DNA of 64,000 nt from Pyrus communis (taxonomy: Eukaryota > Streptophyta > Magnoliopsida > Rosales > Rosaceae): assembly GCF_963583255.1 (NCBI RefSeq), contig NC_084813.1, forward strand, positions 9,658,001-9,722,000. Reading direction: 5' to 3'. A model generated the notes under the pieces. The model saw nothing but the letters and a program-made list of their open reading frames with translations, was not told the DNA's origin and searched no databases. The translations under genes were made by a program, and so were the position numbers. Within the stretch, counting starts at the first letter, position 1; each line of letters begins with the position of its first letter. Of this stretch, positions 1 to 11,047 are shown one piece after another.

Positions 1-300
1 AGACGTCGAGGATGGTGGGGCCAATAGGGCCGAAAGGAAGGATCATAGTGTTGATGGCCGAGCACCAGAGGCTTAGTGCTGCCATAAGGAGTTCTTTGTC
101 CATGGTAATCTCCACAGTCGAGAGTCTAATGGCATTATAGATGCCAAGAGATTTCCATTCTTAACCGAAGAATTTTTCCATCTGGTCGACCCAGGTTGCC
201 CAGTTTGAGTTGGTTGTAGCCAGACTCCTTGGGGCTTTATCAGGCCCCATTTTGACCAATCAAATCCTTGCAAAAAAGGTGTCAGGCAGTGAGCCTTGAA
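1..300 (-). pseudogene. Plant mobile domain (MAIN/MAIL-like) ORF fragment
   Basis: Read on the minus strand, this encodes the plant mobile domain (PMD, aminotransferase-like) found in MAIN/MAIL proteins and in transposable elements. The recognisable block is a Trp-Lys-x-x-Gly-Ile-Tyr-Asn-Ala-Ile segment followed by a Met-Asp-Lys-Glu-Leu-Leu segment and a Pro-Phe-Gly-Pro-Ile-Gly-Pro-Thr run, continuing to the left window edge. An in-frame TAA lies at 162-164 and a reading-frame change occurs further upstream, so this copy is broken. It lies antisense to the LTR retrotransposon whose polypurine tract and 3' LTR follow at 1018-2156, so it is probably an extra ORF carried by that element rather than a host gene. 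Only part of the domain is in the window. Confidence 0.6.
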
Positions 301-1017
301 GAGCGTGGTGATGGACGATGACACTGCGTCCTTGAAGAGTGGCCCCAAGATTTGATGAGTGGTGCTCAAATCACTCTCGAAGCGCAGAGTTTTGATGGCG
401 CTCCAGTCAATGAAGTCTTTGCATTTGTTGCACTCATCAGAGAGCTATGAGATGAAGGAAGCCATTGATGAAGATTTGAATTTTTTAGGGTTTAAAGGAA
501 GAATTTTTGGTTTAAGAGCTTTAAGTGTTTCTGGGATTTTGAAAGCAAAATGGCGAGAGGATTTTCAAGGTTTCTGGAAGCGTAAAATGCAAATGGAAGG
601 AATTCGGGTATTTATTAGCATTTTGGAAGGAAGGTCAAGCATTTGATTTTCAAACTTTGGGGCAAAATCGACCGGGAAATTGCTTTTTATTATGGATATT
701 TAGAGAATCCGGGGGAAATGATCGAGGTTTTCGCGGTTTGAGGACGCATGATTGCGTGTTACGGCAGATTTAATGCAGAAGAGACGTTTCGGCCAGAGCA
801 TGTTTTCGAGGGTCATGATTAAGGGCTGCTAGGTTAACCACATGATTGACACGCGAAAAGACGTGCAAGAGAATTCAGATCGTGTGATCGTGCTTCATAA
901 ATGCACTCAATATATGAGATATTTGAGGCATTTCATTATCCTGTAGTTATCTTTTAGGGTTTGATTTCACTTCTTCAAGGTCGAAATTCGGCTAAAGAGT
1001 TTTAGGCTAAAGACCTC
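301..1017. other. Internal region of LTR retrotransposon A, noncoding here
   Basis: This lies between the antisense PMD fragment and the polypurine tract. The small open frames on either strand show no recognisable domain. It probably holds the leader of the antisense PMD ORF and the 3' untranslated part of the retroelement. Confidence 0.4.
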
Positions 1018-1033
1018 AGAAGCGAGGGGGCAA
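1018..1033 (+). promoter_or_regulatory. Polypurine tract of LTR retrotransposon A
   Basis: A purine-rich run (agaagcgagggggcaa) lies directly before the TG that opens the LTR at 1034. This is the position and composition of the plus-strand primer of an LTR retrotransposon. It identifies the following LTR as a 3' LTR and places the element's body to the left, off the window. Confidence 0.6.
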
Positions 1034-2156
1034 TGTTTGGGCCCAAAATAATATTATTAAGCTGAGCGTAGGTTTGTGACGGCCCAAAGCTTTTCCAAAT
1101 GTACTATAGGCTGTGTAGTGGTCATAAGCTGCTCAATTAGGGCGGCGAGTCCTATTGCAAGAAAGAGTGATTTGGATAAGAGCGGATGGGTCGAAGTCCT
1201 AATATGATAAGCAGTCTCAATAGAGTAAGGACGCTGAGATTTGAGAAGTGAAGGTGGCCAGATAGAGAGTTTGGTTCAAAGGCCTAGTAGGAGTAGGATT
1301 GGCCGAGCCTTGGTAGGACTAGGAAGAAGAATCCTAATCCGAATATAGTTCTGATTTAGCTAAGGTGGGATTGGCCGCTATAAATAGAAGGGGAATGCGT
1401 CATTCGAAGCCCCCTCGAATTCAATACACAACTGCCCTACGCAAACCTCTCAAACATCTTGAGATTTTTTTATTTTCTTTTTCCGCCAACACATCTTCAA
1501 TTTGGATAAACAGCACTGTGAAGGAAACCGGCAAACATCTTCAGTTTGGAAAAACAGCACTGTTGTCGTAGAGTCAGCCGACCGAGGAGCACCTTCAGTT
1601 TGGATAAATAGCACTGCGTCGAGGCCGACTGGTTACCTATCCAAGTCTCAGTCGAGAAGGGTTTTCGAATCCTTATTGGCAGAGGTCATCTTATTAGTCT
1701 TCCTGGCGAAAAGGTGTTACAAGTTGCTATATTCGACACATTGAACGCCGAGTGATTTTATGATTGGATATTCACAAGTGAGTTTCAGAGTTCGGCATTT
1801 TGACTGTCGAACCACATTTACCATCAAGACATACATCTCTTTTGAGTACCTGTGTCCGTATAGTTTGGAGCTGGTTCGACATGCTTATACTCTTACGAAT
1901 ATAATCATCATGACTAAACCCAGCACCGACGATTCGTGAACTTCGCAAAACTAGCAGCCTTGTCTTCAGGCTCGAGAACCCAAAGGCCGAGATGTGTTCC
2001 TTCCTCGGTCGCAGTTGCAAGATCAAGAAGTCAGTAGTGCGCTCAACGCAACATTAACAAATTTTACTCCTCAACCGAGCTCGGCCGACGAGTTGGCACG
2101 CCCCGCATCAACCGAAGGACGTAGTTAGTTCATTAGTTACTCGGCCTACGCGCCAC
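1034..2156 (+). mobile_element. 3' LTR, family A (copy A1), 3' end rearranged
   Basis: The LTR starts TGTTTGGGCCCAAAATAA and is shared with copies at 3770-4469, 31913-32850 and, inverted, 34167-36771. It has a TATA box (ctataaatag near 1378) and, downstream, three copies of a motif around tttggataaacagcactg (near 1500, 1540 and 1595). The other copies end in about 30 bp closing with gggtcaaca; here homology stops after cgccac at about 2156, so the last bases are lost or displaced. The superfamily is not proven. The antisense extra ORF next to the polypurine tract recalls Ty3/gypsy Tat-type elements, which is inference. Confidence 0.7.
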
Positions 2157-3121
2157 CATGGAAATCATGATTTGTATTCGCCGAGCTTCGACGGTAGCGT
2201 ATTCTTGGGGGGCAAATTCGAAAGACATGCTCCAGTTGATATGGCTTTTTGGTCTTGTACGTCTCAAATGAGAAAATTACGAAGGCCAGCTACCATGTTT
2301 ATTTTCCGATAGTCGCTGAGCTGGGCATGGGGGGCTATTCGGTGGAGAAAGATAAGTATGAAGCAACTTGGCTTTGTATTGCCGACGTACAGAGTAAGAT
2401 CCAGGTTAATGAAGTTGTTTTCTGTAGCTGGCAAGTGGCCCTTGGCCATTGTTGTTGACAGATAAATATGCCGTAAGTAGCGAGCTATGGAAAATTCTGG
2501 ATATGGCTTGCTGGTGATATGTTTTCGCCGAGTCGTCTTTGTGCTCGGTGAGCATACATTATTTGCATACTCGATGGAGTTTAATGGAACACACTTGGTG
2601 GGATATGATTTCTCATGGCTCTGGAATCCACATGCAGTATGGTGATTTGTCCAGAAAAGCTTTAGGCCAATTGATAATGTCATTCAATGACATTTGTTCT
2701 TTGTGAGTAATTTGGTAGAAGCTCATCTTTTGTCCGGCATCAGACAAATTCAAGCTCAATCCTATGATTAATTCGGTGGGGTTGAAGGGTCTACTGCCAG
2801 CATTTTCTTTAAAGACCTTTCTTACAGTTCAAAATTGATTCGTCGAGTTCAGCAAGACGTTATTCCTTTCCTTGTGATTAAGGTGGGTCTTTCGGTTGAA
2901 GAATGTTAATTACATCGAGAAGGGGCTTATTCAAGTCTTTGGATTTGACTGAGTTTGAGGAATTAATTAATTTCCTTAACCATTCAGCTCGTAAGCCGAA
3001 GCTCAAGGAAACTGGAGAGCTACGTTTAGATCCAAATTTACTTCATCGGCTCTAGCAATCAAGGCCGTTGAATGAACTCCACTTATACATTGTTGGATGA
3101 CACTGTAGTTAAGATAGTTTT
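2157..3121. other. Unassigned, probably retroelement-derived sequence
   Basis: No convincing gene. Short open frames occur on both strands without recognisable domains. The stretch sits between two family A LTR copies and could be residual internal sequence of that element. Confidence 0.3.
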
Positions 3122-3312
3122 GGGGAAGAGATCCCATCCGGATCTTTCCCACCAAATCCTAAGGATTAGGAGATTCGGATCCTTGAAATTTGATCCAACG
3201 GCTACAATTATTATAACTTTTAAAGGGACTCTCTATTTGTAGCTGTTGGATTAAATTTCAGAATCTCTTGATCCTTAGGATTTGGTGGAAAAGATCCGGA
3301 TAGGATCTCTTC
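3122..3312. mobile_element. Foldback MITE
   Basis: Two long inverted arms begin ggggaagagatcc and end ggatctcttcc. The left arm contains ccaccaaatcctaaggat and the right arm its near-perfect complement, so almost the whole 190 bp folds on itself. Similar ttttg bases on both sides may be remnants of a target duplication. No coding capacity. Confidence 0.75.
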
Positions 3313-3769
3313 CATAATTTTGAGATCTCTTCCTAAACCCTATATATTTCTCTTTTGAATAATATATTAAAATATCTAAATATTATCTAGAACACAGCTG
3401 GTTGGGGTAATGATGCAATAATTAGGGATTGGACAGCTGGAGACTTACAACTCCATGCAATCAGCACGGCAGCAGAGAGAGATTATGTGGAGACTGTTCA
3501 TGCAATATTAGGATTCTATCCTAATAAACATAGTTTTCAAATCAATTGCATGAGGCATATTTGGATGGGTCATGCATGTGAAGTGATTAGCAGGTGAACA
3601 TTAAAAGGCATATGCCGTGTTTTTATCCACTCGTGATTTTAAGTGCATTATCTACAACAAGGTGTGATGCTATCAGAAAAGAAGTGGATTATCACCATAG
3701 GTGATTTGGTGATGCACGGTAGAGTTCTACTTCGCGTCCAAGTGTATTTTCATTCTTATAAATATGAGA
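3313..3769. other. Unassigned sequence
   Basis: A plus-strand open stretch of about 65 codons (about 3395-3597, ending tga) shows no family I recognise. The rest is AT-rich. It ends where the family A LTR homology resumes near 3770. Confidence 0.3.
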
Positions 3770-4469
3770 TTTCGTGCAACGGAAGGGCATCTCCAATTCA
3801 ACACACAATTGCTCTGCGTAAACCTTTTAAACACTTTGAGATTTTTTTTATTTTCTTTTTCCTCGCCAACACATTTTCAATTTGGATAAATAGTATTGTG
3901 GAGGCAACTGGCGACATCTTTAGTTTGGACAAACAACAATGGAGCCGGCGACATCTTTAGTTTGGGAACAACACTGGAGCCGTAGAATCAGCCTACCAAG
4001 GAGCACCTTCAGTTTGGATAAACAGCACTGGAGATTGACTGGTTATTTATCCAAGTCTCAGTCAACAAGGATTTTCGAGTACTTGTTGGAAGAGGTCATC
4101 ACACCAACCTTCTCGGCGAAATGAGGTGTTACCAGGTTACTACATTCGGCACATTGAAAGTCGAATTTGATATTGAACTTCACAAAACTAGTAGCCTTGT
4201 CTTCAAGCTCTAGAACCCGAAGGCCGGGACGTGTTCCTTCGTCGGCTGCAATCGCAAGATCAAGAAGTCATCAGCGCATCCAACGCCACATTAGGATACA
4301 TTTTACTCCCCAGCCGAACTCGGCCGACGAGTTGGCACGCCCCACATTCAACTGAATGACATAGTTAGCTTATTAATTACTCCGCTCCACATTCAACTGA
4401 ATGACATAGTTAGCTTATTAATTACTCGGCCTGCACGCCACGTAGGCTAAATAGTTTTTAGGGTCAACA
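3770..4469 (+). mobile_element. LTR family A, copy A2, 5'-truncated
   Basis: This matches copy A1 from the leader region (caattcaacacacaattgc) through the repeated tttggataaa(c/t)agcactg motif block to the family terminus gggtcaaca. The first several hundred bases, including the TGTTTGGGCC start, are missing. Near its 3' end a stretch of about 45 bp (acattcaactgaatgacat to ttaattactc) occurs twice in tandem at 4345-4432. Confidence 0.7.
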
Positions 4470-5041
4470 GCTAGTTAGAAAAGTTTCCAACATATAATTG
4501 TTAAAGAATTTGGCCTATCAAAAGATGTTGATAGAAAAAATATTATCTCCGCTAGTGAGAGCTCTTTTCTCTCTGCTTGTGAGAGTTTCCTTGTTTCTCC
4601 AAACCCTTGCAGCTGCTGATCCTAACTGTGGCCTGGATCGGTGGCAATCCTAATTCTTCTTGTTTACTTTTCCTTTTGTTTGGTTTTTCTTGCTTTGCGT
4701 CTCGGATCTCCCTTGACCTCCACTCCCTCTTGCCTTAGATTTCTCAACCCTAATTTTGTTGCAAATTCCCAGTTTATCCTTTCCTCCACTTCCTGCTGCC
4801 CAACCACCACCATGAATCTCATCAATCCAATCCCCGCACTTCTTTTGTTCAAATGAAATTCAGTGGAGCAATTGTAAAATTGATCCAACAAGATGGTCTC
4901 CGTACTAATGGTGTTTAATCGGTGAAAACGGGGTATAATGTGGCTGTGCATTTGGATTGAAATAGAGAATTGGGGCATAAAGAGGATTGGAAGCCGGCTG
5001 TACTACAGTGCCAGTTCCATGGTAGAAAAGTAGTTAGAAGT
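4470..5041. other. Unassigned sequence
   Basis: Open frames on both strands (about 70 codons plus, about 100 codons minus) overlap, and neither shows a domain I can name. Possibly the end of a repeat. Confidence 0.3.
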
Positions 5042-5572
5042 GGAGCGCCCATTTGGTATCCTATTCAAACCTATTATCATTTCTCAAAACATTTTCTAAA
5101 AACATTTCTCAAGGAAAATTTTCTTTAAAATTCAAAAATTTGTTTGGTATGAGATTTAATTCTTTTTTAAAAAAAACTTGACAATTAAAATATAAATAAA
5201 AAACTCTCATCCTACAACAGAGTCAGGAACATCAACTGGACATGGAGATCCAAAGGGAGAAGGAAGAGTGGGAGAGAGTATCGGAGGATAGAGAAAGAGA
5301 GTGTCAGAGGAGAAGGGGAGAAACATGAGAGAGAGAGAGAGAGAGCTAGAGAGGAGAGAGGAATAGATGAAGTGCACTAAAAGATTCAAGAGAGAGAGAG
5401 AGTTAAAAAACTTGATTTTGGTCATTCCAAGAAATAGGCAAAATTTTAAGTTGGTTTTGAGTTTAGTTTTTAAAATAGTCCTACCCTACAATTACTCAAG
5501 ATCTAATACTTGAAAAGTGTTTTTGAGTTTAAAATGTTGGATTCAAGTAGAATACTGAACATGCCCTAAATT
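5042..5572. mobile_element. Possible MITE with GA-rich core
   Basis: The left edge (gcgcccatttggtatcc) and the complement of the right edge (ttagggcatgttcagtattc) are imperfectly related, and the following 60 bp on both sides share tctcaaaac/tcaaaaacac-type sequence, as in degraded terminal inverted repeats. The centre has GA microsatellites at about 5325-5350 and 5388-5403. Confidence 0.35.
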
Positions 5573-6799
5573 TTCCAAATAAACTAAAACACTTTGTGTG
5601 GTGGTGCTGTAAAGAAGCATTGGGGGTGTTGTTTGTGTCAAAATTTGGACGGAGCTAACTGTGTTCAACATGTATTTGGCTTGAGTGCTGCTTTTGGTCT
5701 CAATTCCATGAGATGATTCGAGAGGAAGAGATAATAAGTGTGCCATTGTTGGAGGTTACCAACAGATAGTAGTGTTGTAGAGTTGTGTTATGTTTGTGCA
5801 TACATCTGATTTCTTAACCAAATGATTATGCATTGGGTGAGACGTTCGTTCGGTTAAGTTCTTGCAAGATTCAATCATGACTTGAAAAGTAAATAGACTT
5901 GAAAATGTAAAGAAAGAAGTGAAGTCTAACAAGATTCAAGCCATGTTAGGACAAGATAATGCTAGAGGAGTCTATCGGGGTCACTAGTATCAGATTGGAC
6001 TAAACAGAAAAATTGCCTCAGAGAGGTGATCAAGGTGGTTGGAATTGCACATCAACCAAATTATACCACAGGGTGGCAAAGTAATAAGAGTTTTAGATCT
6101 TAGGGATCATAGATAGTGTTTGCTTCAAGGGAAGGTTTGAGATTGTAGCTGCATAGTTAGATGTTGAGCTGAAAAGTAGTTTTGGTTGTGCTAAAAAGTA
6201 GATGGGTTGATTGAAGAATCACTTAAGGTATGTATAGCAGTAGAGGTTGAATTTGACAAAGGTCCTGATCTTGAAGGCCTCTGGTCCTATTTATAATCAG
6301 TGGAGAAAGAGCAACCTCGATTTTATCATTAAGCTAAAGCAGGAGTAGATTCGTCATTTAGTGCTAGCGAGATATTCTTGGTTTGGTTGTCTGCATGGCA
6401 TACGCACTTCGGGTAGCACCCTATTCGAGCCCTCAAACTAGTGTAGACTGAAGTGAGTTAGTTGTCCGAGCCATAGGATAAGATCCTAGATTGGGCTTAG
6501 AAGTTGGTGAGTGGAGTCGTGCGACTTTGTGTAAATACAAATATATTGGCCCAATAGCAGGCCTTATTTTTATTTACAGCCCAAACAAGTACAATGCAAT
6601 ATGATCAAAAGGAGGATGATAGTGGAGAATACTTGCAAGGTGAGTGGAGAGGAAGAGGAGACCTAAATGCATGTTTTGTTTAGATGTCCATACGCACGCA
6701 CTTTTGATCTGGCAACACCTTGCATCTGGAAATGGGTGGGTTTAACAGTGTCAATTTTCTACAGGTATATACCAATGGTCGAGAAGATTAATAGACCAA
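5573..6799. other. No recognisable gene
   Basis: Only short open frames with no domain. No LTR ends, tRNA or clear inverted repeats seen. Confidence 0.4.
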
Positions 6800-7120
6800 T
6801 GGATTTTCTGCAAGGTTTTGTCTTTCGATGCTGGCGCTTATGAAATGCCGGGCAGAGATAATCTAGCCGATGAACCTCCATTTTGTCAAGCAAAATTTTA
6901 CAAATTAAGCGCTATCTTCCCCTATAGACGCCAAAAGTTTGACCGACGATTTTGTCCTTGCCCTCCGAAAACATTCCGATGCTCCAAGACTTTGGGTAAA
7001 CCTAAATATTGACCAGTTTTGCCCGACCAACTGAAATTTCGTTGGGTAAAACACCTTTACTCGATGAAATTTGGTTCGTTGGCCAAAATTTCATAGGGTA
7101 AGTACAAATTTCTGGTAGTG
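6800..7120. mobile_element. CACTA-type element, right-end remnant
   Basis: The stretch ends in ttctggtagtg, the complement of a CACTA terminus (cactaccagaa). Before it lie several subterminal repeats in both orientations built on ccgac(g/c)a and gaaatttcgttgggtaaa. Subterminal arrays plus a CACTA end are the hallmark of CACTA transposons and their MITEs. The matching left end was not found. Confidence 0.5.
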
Positions 7121-7513
7121 ATTATGAACATAGTATCAACAATGTCTACACAATCTATCAACATTATATCTATGATATGTAAATTATATATGGACACTTT
7201 AAACATTTCACTCTAATACTTTGTCATTCATGTAGTTTATGTCAATATTTCTATTTCAGAAAACAGGGTTTGTAATGTTTCCATTATAACTAATTCCTCT
7301 TTATAAAATGACAAACAAATGTTTCATGTGTTTTTAAGATTAGATTCCAAAATAGAAACACGAGATACATATAAAACAAAGAGTTTAATGGAAAAAGAAA
7401 AAAAACAAGAGAGTTTTAATGATAAAGTCTTGGGCTAAGTTTATTTTAACAAAAAACTTTCATGTAGTTTTATTTAATTAAAAAAAAAACTTAATTTTAA
7501 TGAAAATAACTTA
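7121..7513. other. AT-rich sequence, no gene
   Basis: AT-rich with A runs and no open frame of interest. Confidence 0.4.
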
Positions 7514-8066
7514 GGGGGTGTAGTCAACTTGGATTTCAGATGATTTTTAATGGACTTTTTTAAGTGACAGATTTTAAAGGATTTTAATAGATTCTACAAT
7601 TTTATATGAATTTTGACACATTTATATAGATTTTACTATATATTTATATGGATTTGTATGGATTTTTTTCCATGAATTTCTTAGGACTTTTATCATGCCA
7701 ATTAACTCAGAGCCTACATATGAATTCATCTCCAATTTCTTCTTGAAATGAAATCCTAGGGATGAAGGTTGGATCGTTTATAGCATTTGTTATTTATACT
7801 TCTACTCTCAAACCCATCAAAATCCTTCACCCATTAAAATCTTAGCAAATCCTTGATATTTTCACTACACCTAGACTCTTAGTGGACTTTTTAAAATCCT
7901 AATCTACTACCCATAGATTTGGATATATTCTCTAAAATCCTTTAAAATCCTAATTTTACTACACCATGATTTCAAAATCTTTTAAAAACTAATTGAATAC
8001 TCTCGGATTTTAAAGTCTATTAAAATACTATCAAATCCTATCAAATCCTAATTTGACTACACCCCT
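7514..8066. mobile_element. MITE with clear terminal inverted repeats
   Basis: It opens gggggtgtagtcaa and closes ttgactacacccct, followed by further complementary sequence rich in ggatttta/taaaatcc words. The flanks cttag and ctaag may be the altered target duplication. It is noncoding, and its word structure lets much of it pair with itself. Probably a hAT-type MITE, from the general style of its ends. Confidence 0.75.
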
Positions 8067-8164
8067 CTAAGTTTTAATGAACATGACAAAAATTTAATAT
8101 AATAAAAATAAAATAGAAAAGGTAATAAAAAAAACTGACGAGCTGAACCCCATGCGTCCGTCAC

Positions 8165-8325
8165 TCACACTATTTTTGAAACTGAACGGTACTACACTAT
8201 TTCTGAAATTGAACACTAATTATTTCTGAAACTAGACATGGGTCTATCACTATTTTTGAAATTGAATAAGGGTACTATACTATCTCTGAAATTGAACACA
8301 ATTAAGATTTTTGAAACTAAAGACG
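8165..8325 (+). repeat. Degenerate short direct repeats
   Basis: About six copies of a word close to ctatttctgaaattgaaca recur every 20-35 bp. The copies differ by a few bases and in spacing. No function can be inferred. Confidence 0.6.
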
Positions 8326-8989
8326 AGTTGGCGTGCATTGTAATTTTCTAAATTTTGAATATGGTATCTCTCCAAGAAATCTAATGACCATTCTCTCTCC
8401 GCCCTTCTCTCACACTTCTACCAAAATCAAATCGCAGCTAGCATGTCTAAACCTTCATCCATATATATTCAATTCATTTAACAACTCATTGGTTCTCTCT
8501 GTGTCCTTATTCTTTACATTTTTTATTTTTTGGCGTACTAGATGTTACCAAATTTTCAGTGTTTTTCTACTGTGTATGATTCTCTAGTTGGTTATGTCTA
8601 TCATCTGATTCAAATGTAAACCGTCAGTTTTACTTATTGTATATGTGCTTGAATTGTACATAGACTCAATTGCTTGATTTTTATATTCTTTTCTCGAGAT
8701 TAACATGGCATTCGTTATATTTAACTTTCACATATATGATATACCAATTTTATTTTTGAAAAACTAACCAAAAGTCCTCAAAAACTTTAGTTTTAATCAT
8801 AAGGACAAAATACTTTTGTAATACCCAAATTGGGCATAGGAAAGATGACAAAGAAGGGCTCGAGGGTATGGAAAAAGAGGTTCGAGGGCATGCAACAACT
8901 TCACATGCATGCATCAGATTCACAGGACCATTCAAAATAAAAGCAAAAGAAGACAAAACAAAAGGAAGACAAATAATTCAATTCAGGTT
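8326..8989. other. No recognisable gene
   Basis: Short open frames on both strands, none with a domain. The right part may already be the upstream promoter region of EPRV-1. Confidence 0.3.
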
Positions 8990-9260
8990 CAAAAACAGTA
9001 CCGACGATTTCAGCAACAGTAGAAGCAAAGTGATAAATGATAAGTACCCAATGAGACGTCCACACCATTCATTTGTAAAGATTTTTTTATACAATAGTAT
9101 CCTCATTTAGTGTATATAAATGGAGTTCCATTCATTGTAAACACGCCTACACAGACACGACTATCATACCTTTAGACAAAGCTTTTAGCTCTCTTAGCCT
9201 TCCTTTTAAACACTTATCTTTGTAAGAATTTTACATATCAATAAAAGTTCAAGTGTACAG
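8990..9260 (+). promoter_or_regulatory. EPRV-1 promoter and polyadenylation signal
   Basis: A TATA box (gtatataaatgg, about 9111-9122) is followed about 125 bp later by aataaa (about 9240). Plant pararetroviruses place a promoter, a transcript start and a poly(A) signal close together so that the RNA is terminally redundant. The tRNA-Met primer site follows at about 9600, in the expected order for a badnavirus-like leader. Activity cannot be judged. Confidence 0.5.
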
Positions 9261-9598
9261 ATTCAAGAAATCTCCAAGTCTTACGTAAGTTTTCTTTCTT
9301 TCTTTAGTGTGTTTGTTTAATTAAACTTCTAGTTCAAAACAGGGAAACATTATTGTAGTTATATTATTAACCTGCTAAACTGACAATCATATTTTGTTCG
9401 AGCACTCAGTTATAGTTGAATGCTTGCCATACAAATAACTGGACGTTAAACAGGGTACCTCTGAGTTCAGCCTTTAAGGCCTTATACCTGCATTGTGGGT
9501 GGCTGTCATGCTGAAACATGTCGAGTTCCGTGTGCAAAGTTTTATTTCTAGTTGTTATAATGGTCATCTAACATTTTAACCGGGCCATTGCTTAGCGA

Positions 9599-9612
9599 AT
9601 TTGATATCAGAG
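9599..9612 (+). other. Minus-strand primer-binding site of EPRV-1 (tRNA-Met)
   Basis: tgatatcagagc matches the tRNA-iMet complement TGGTATCAGAGC with one G-to-A change. In badnaviruses this site precedes ORF1. It lies upstream of the decayed viral ORFs and has no LTR end beside it, which supports a pararetrovirus over an LTR element. Confidence 0.55.
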
Positions 9613-10406
9613 CCACGTTTAGCATTTTAATAGTATAATTATAATAGTAAAGTACCTTGAGAATGGAAGTCATTAACACAATTGATATCACACACTTATT
9701 TAATTTTGTATGAACAATAGATATTATTGTCGTTATAGACCTTGTTAACCACAACCAATATGTATTTATCGTCGTAGACACCTAACTATAACTAGCATAA
9801 AGAAAATATTAGCATATATATCCAAAAGAGTTAGCAAGACTTTAAAGAAGCAGAAGTTTTATCTTAGTTATCTTGAACACCCTTCATTTATTAGTAAATA
9901 TAATAATACATAAGTGCATCATAGAGTATTAGAAGCAAAAAGAGCAATAGATCAAACTTTAGAGACCTTGAGAGAAGAAAGAGAGTTTCTAAGAAATTAG
10001 TTAGCTGTAACTTTAGAGAAAGGTAGACTATAGTTTATGATTGATTATCTTAATTTAGAAATTAGTGAATCTCAATAAAAAGAAAAATCACTCTAGACCA
10101 AAATAGTTTAGTTTGTTATTTTCCATTAAGAAAGCATAATCATATTTTGCATAGTGAAGAAAATCCACAAGCCAATAGTATTGTAGATTTTATTATTAGT
10201 CAAGCAGAAAATATAAAATTAGAAAATAGTAAACATAATCATTTGTTAAGCCAGTTGTTAGAGCATTTTCAGAAAAATTCCATAAAAAAATAAATAGACA
10301 AAATTTAGATTATATTACATCTTAGTTAGAAGATAATAATAAAAATATCCAAAGGTTTCCTACCAAAAGAGAGATAAAAGAGCTTATTGACCTCATAGAT
10401 AGTAAA

Positions 10407-11047
10407 TGTGACATCCCACATCATCCAGGGGAGTGATCCTTATATGTATATTCTCATCTCTACCTTGCACGAGACCTTTTGGGAGCTTACTGGCTTTGGG
10501 TTCCATGGGAACTCTGAAGTTAAGCGAGTAGCGCACGAGAGCAATCCCATGATGGGTGACCCACTGGGAAGTTGCTCGTGAGTTCCCAAAAACAAAACCG
10601 TGAGGGAATGGTAAGCCCAAAGCGGACAATATCGTGTTATGGCGGTGGAGTCGGGCCCGGAAAATGGTCCCGCTCGGGCCGGGATGTGATAATTTGGTAT
10701 CAGAGTCTAACCCTGGCCGCGTGTGTGCTAACGAGGACGTTGGGCCCCTAAGGGGGGTGGATTGTGACATCCCACATCGTCCAGGGGAGTGATCCTTATA
10801 TGTATATTCCCATCTCTACCTTGCACGAGGCTTTTTGGGAGCTCACTGGCTTTCGGTTCCATAGGAACTCCGAAGTTAAGCAAGTAGCGCACAAGAGCAA
10901 TCTCATGATGGGTGACCCACTGGGAAGTTGCTCGTGAGTTCCCAAAAACAAAACCGTGAGGGAATGGTAAGCCCAAAGCGGACAATATCGTGCTACGGCG
11001 ATGGAGTCAAGCCTGGGAAGTGGTCCCCCCCGGGCCGGGATGTGACA
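10407..11047 (+). mobile_element. Cassandra TRIM retrotransposon, complete
   Basis: Two 285-bp direct repeats (10407-10691 and 10763-11047), each opening TGTGACATCCCACATC, flank a 71-bp internal domain. The internal domain has a tRNA-Met primer site (ttggtatcagag) and a polypurine tract (aaggggggtgg). There is no coding capacity. Flanks are gtaaa on the left and gtaag on the right, a TSD with one change. Each LTR holds a 5S-rRNA-like segment, the diagnostic feature of Cassandra. The insertion is within the ORF1 region of EPRV-1, so it postdates that integration. Confidence 0.9.
10515..10582 (+). promoter_or_regulatory. 5S-rRNA-like pol III promoter segment in Cassandra LTR (also 10871-10938)
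   Basis: The segment contains gaagttaagcg, then cgagagcaat, gatgggtgacc and cactgggaagt. These match in order the A-box, intermediate and C-box parts of a plant 5S rRNA gene. The 3' LTR copy has several C-to-T/G-to-A differences (aagcaagtagcgcacaagag). In Cassandra this region is known to resemble 5S RNA; it is not a true 5S gene. Confidence 0.85.

Noticed and set aside
359..646. 95-codon plus-strand open frame at the left end
   Set aside because: No domain, overlaps the region upstream of an antisense PMD remnant inside a retroelement, and has no promoter or splice context.
1772..2026. 84-codon minus-strand frame in LTR A1
   Set aside because: Lies wholly in LTR sequence shared with noncoding copies elsewhere.
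7100..9300. LTR retrotransposon with the TATA box at 9111
   Set aside because: No TG..CA ends or direct repeats flank it; the TATA, poly(A) signal, primer site and ORF order fit a pararetrovirus better.
10515..10582. A genuine 5S rRNA gene
   Set aside because: Only part of the 5S sequence is present, it occurs in both LTRs, and it is framed by LTR ends: the Cassandra arrangement.
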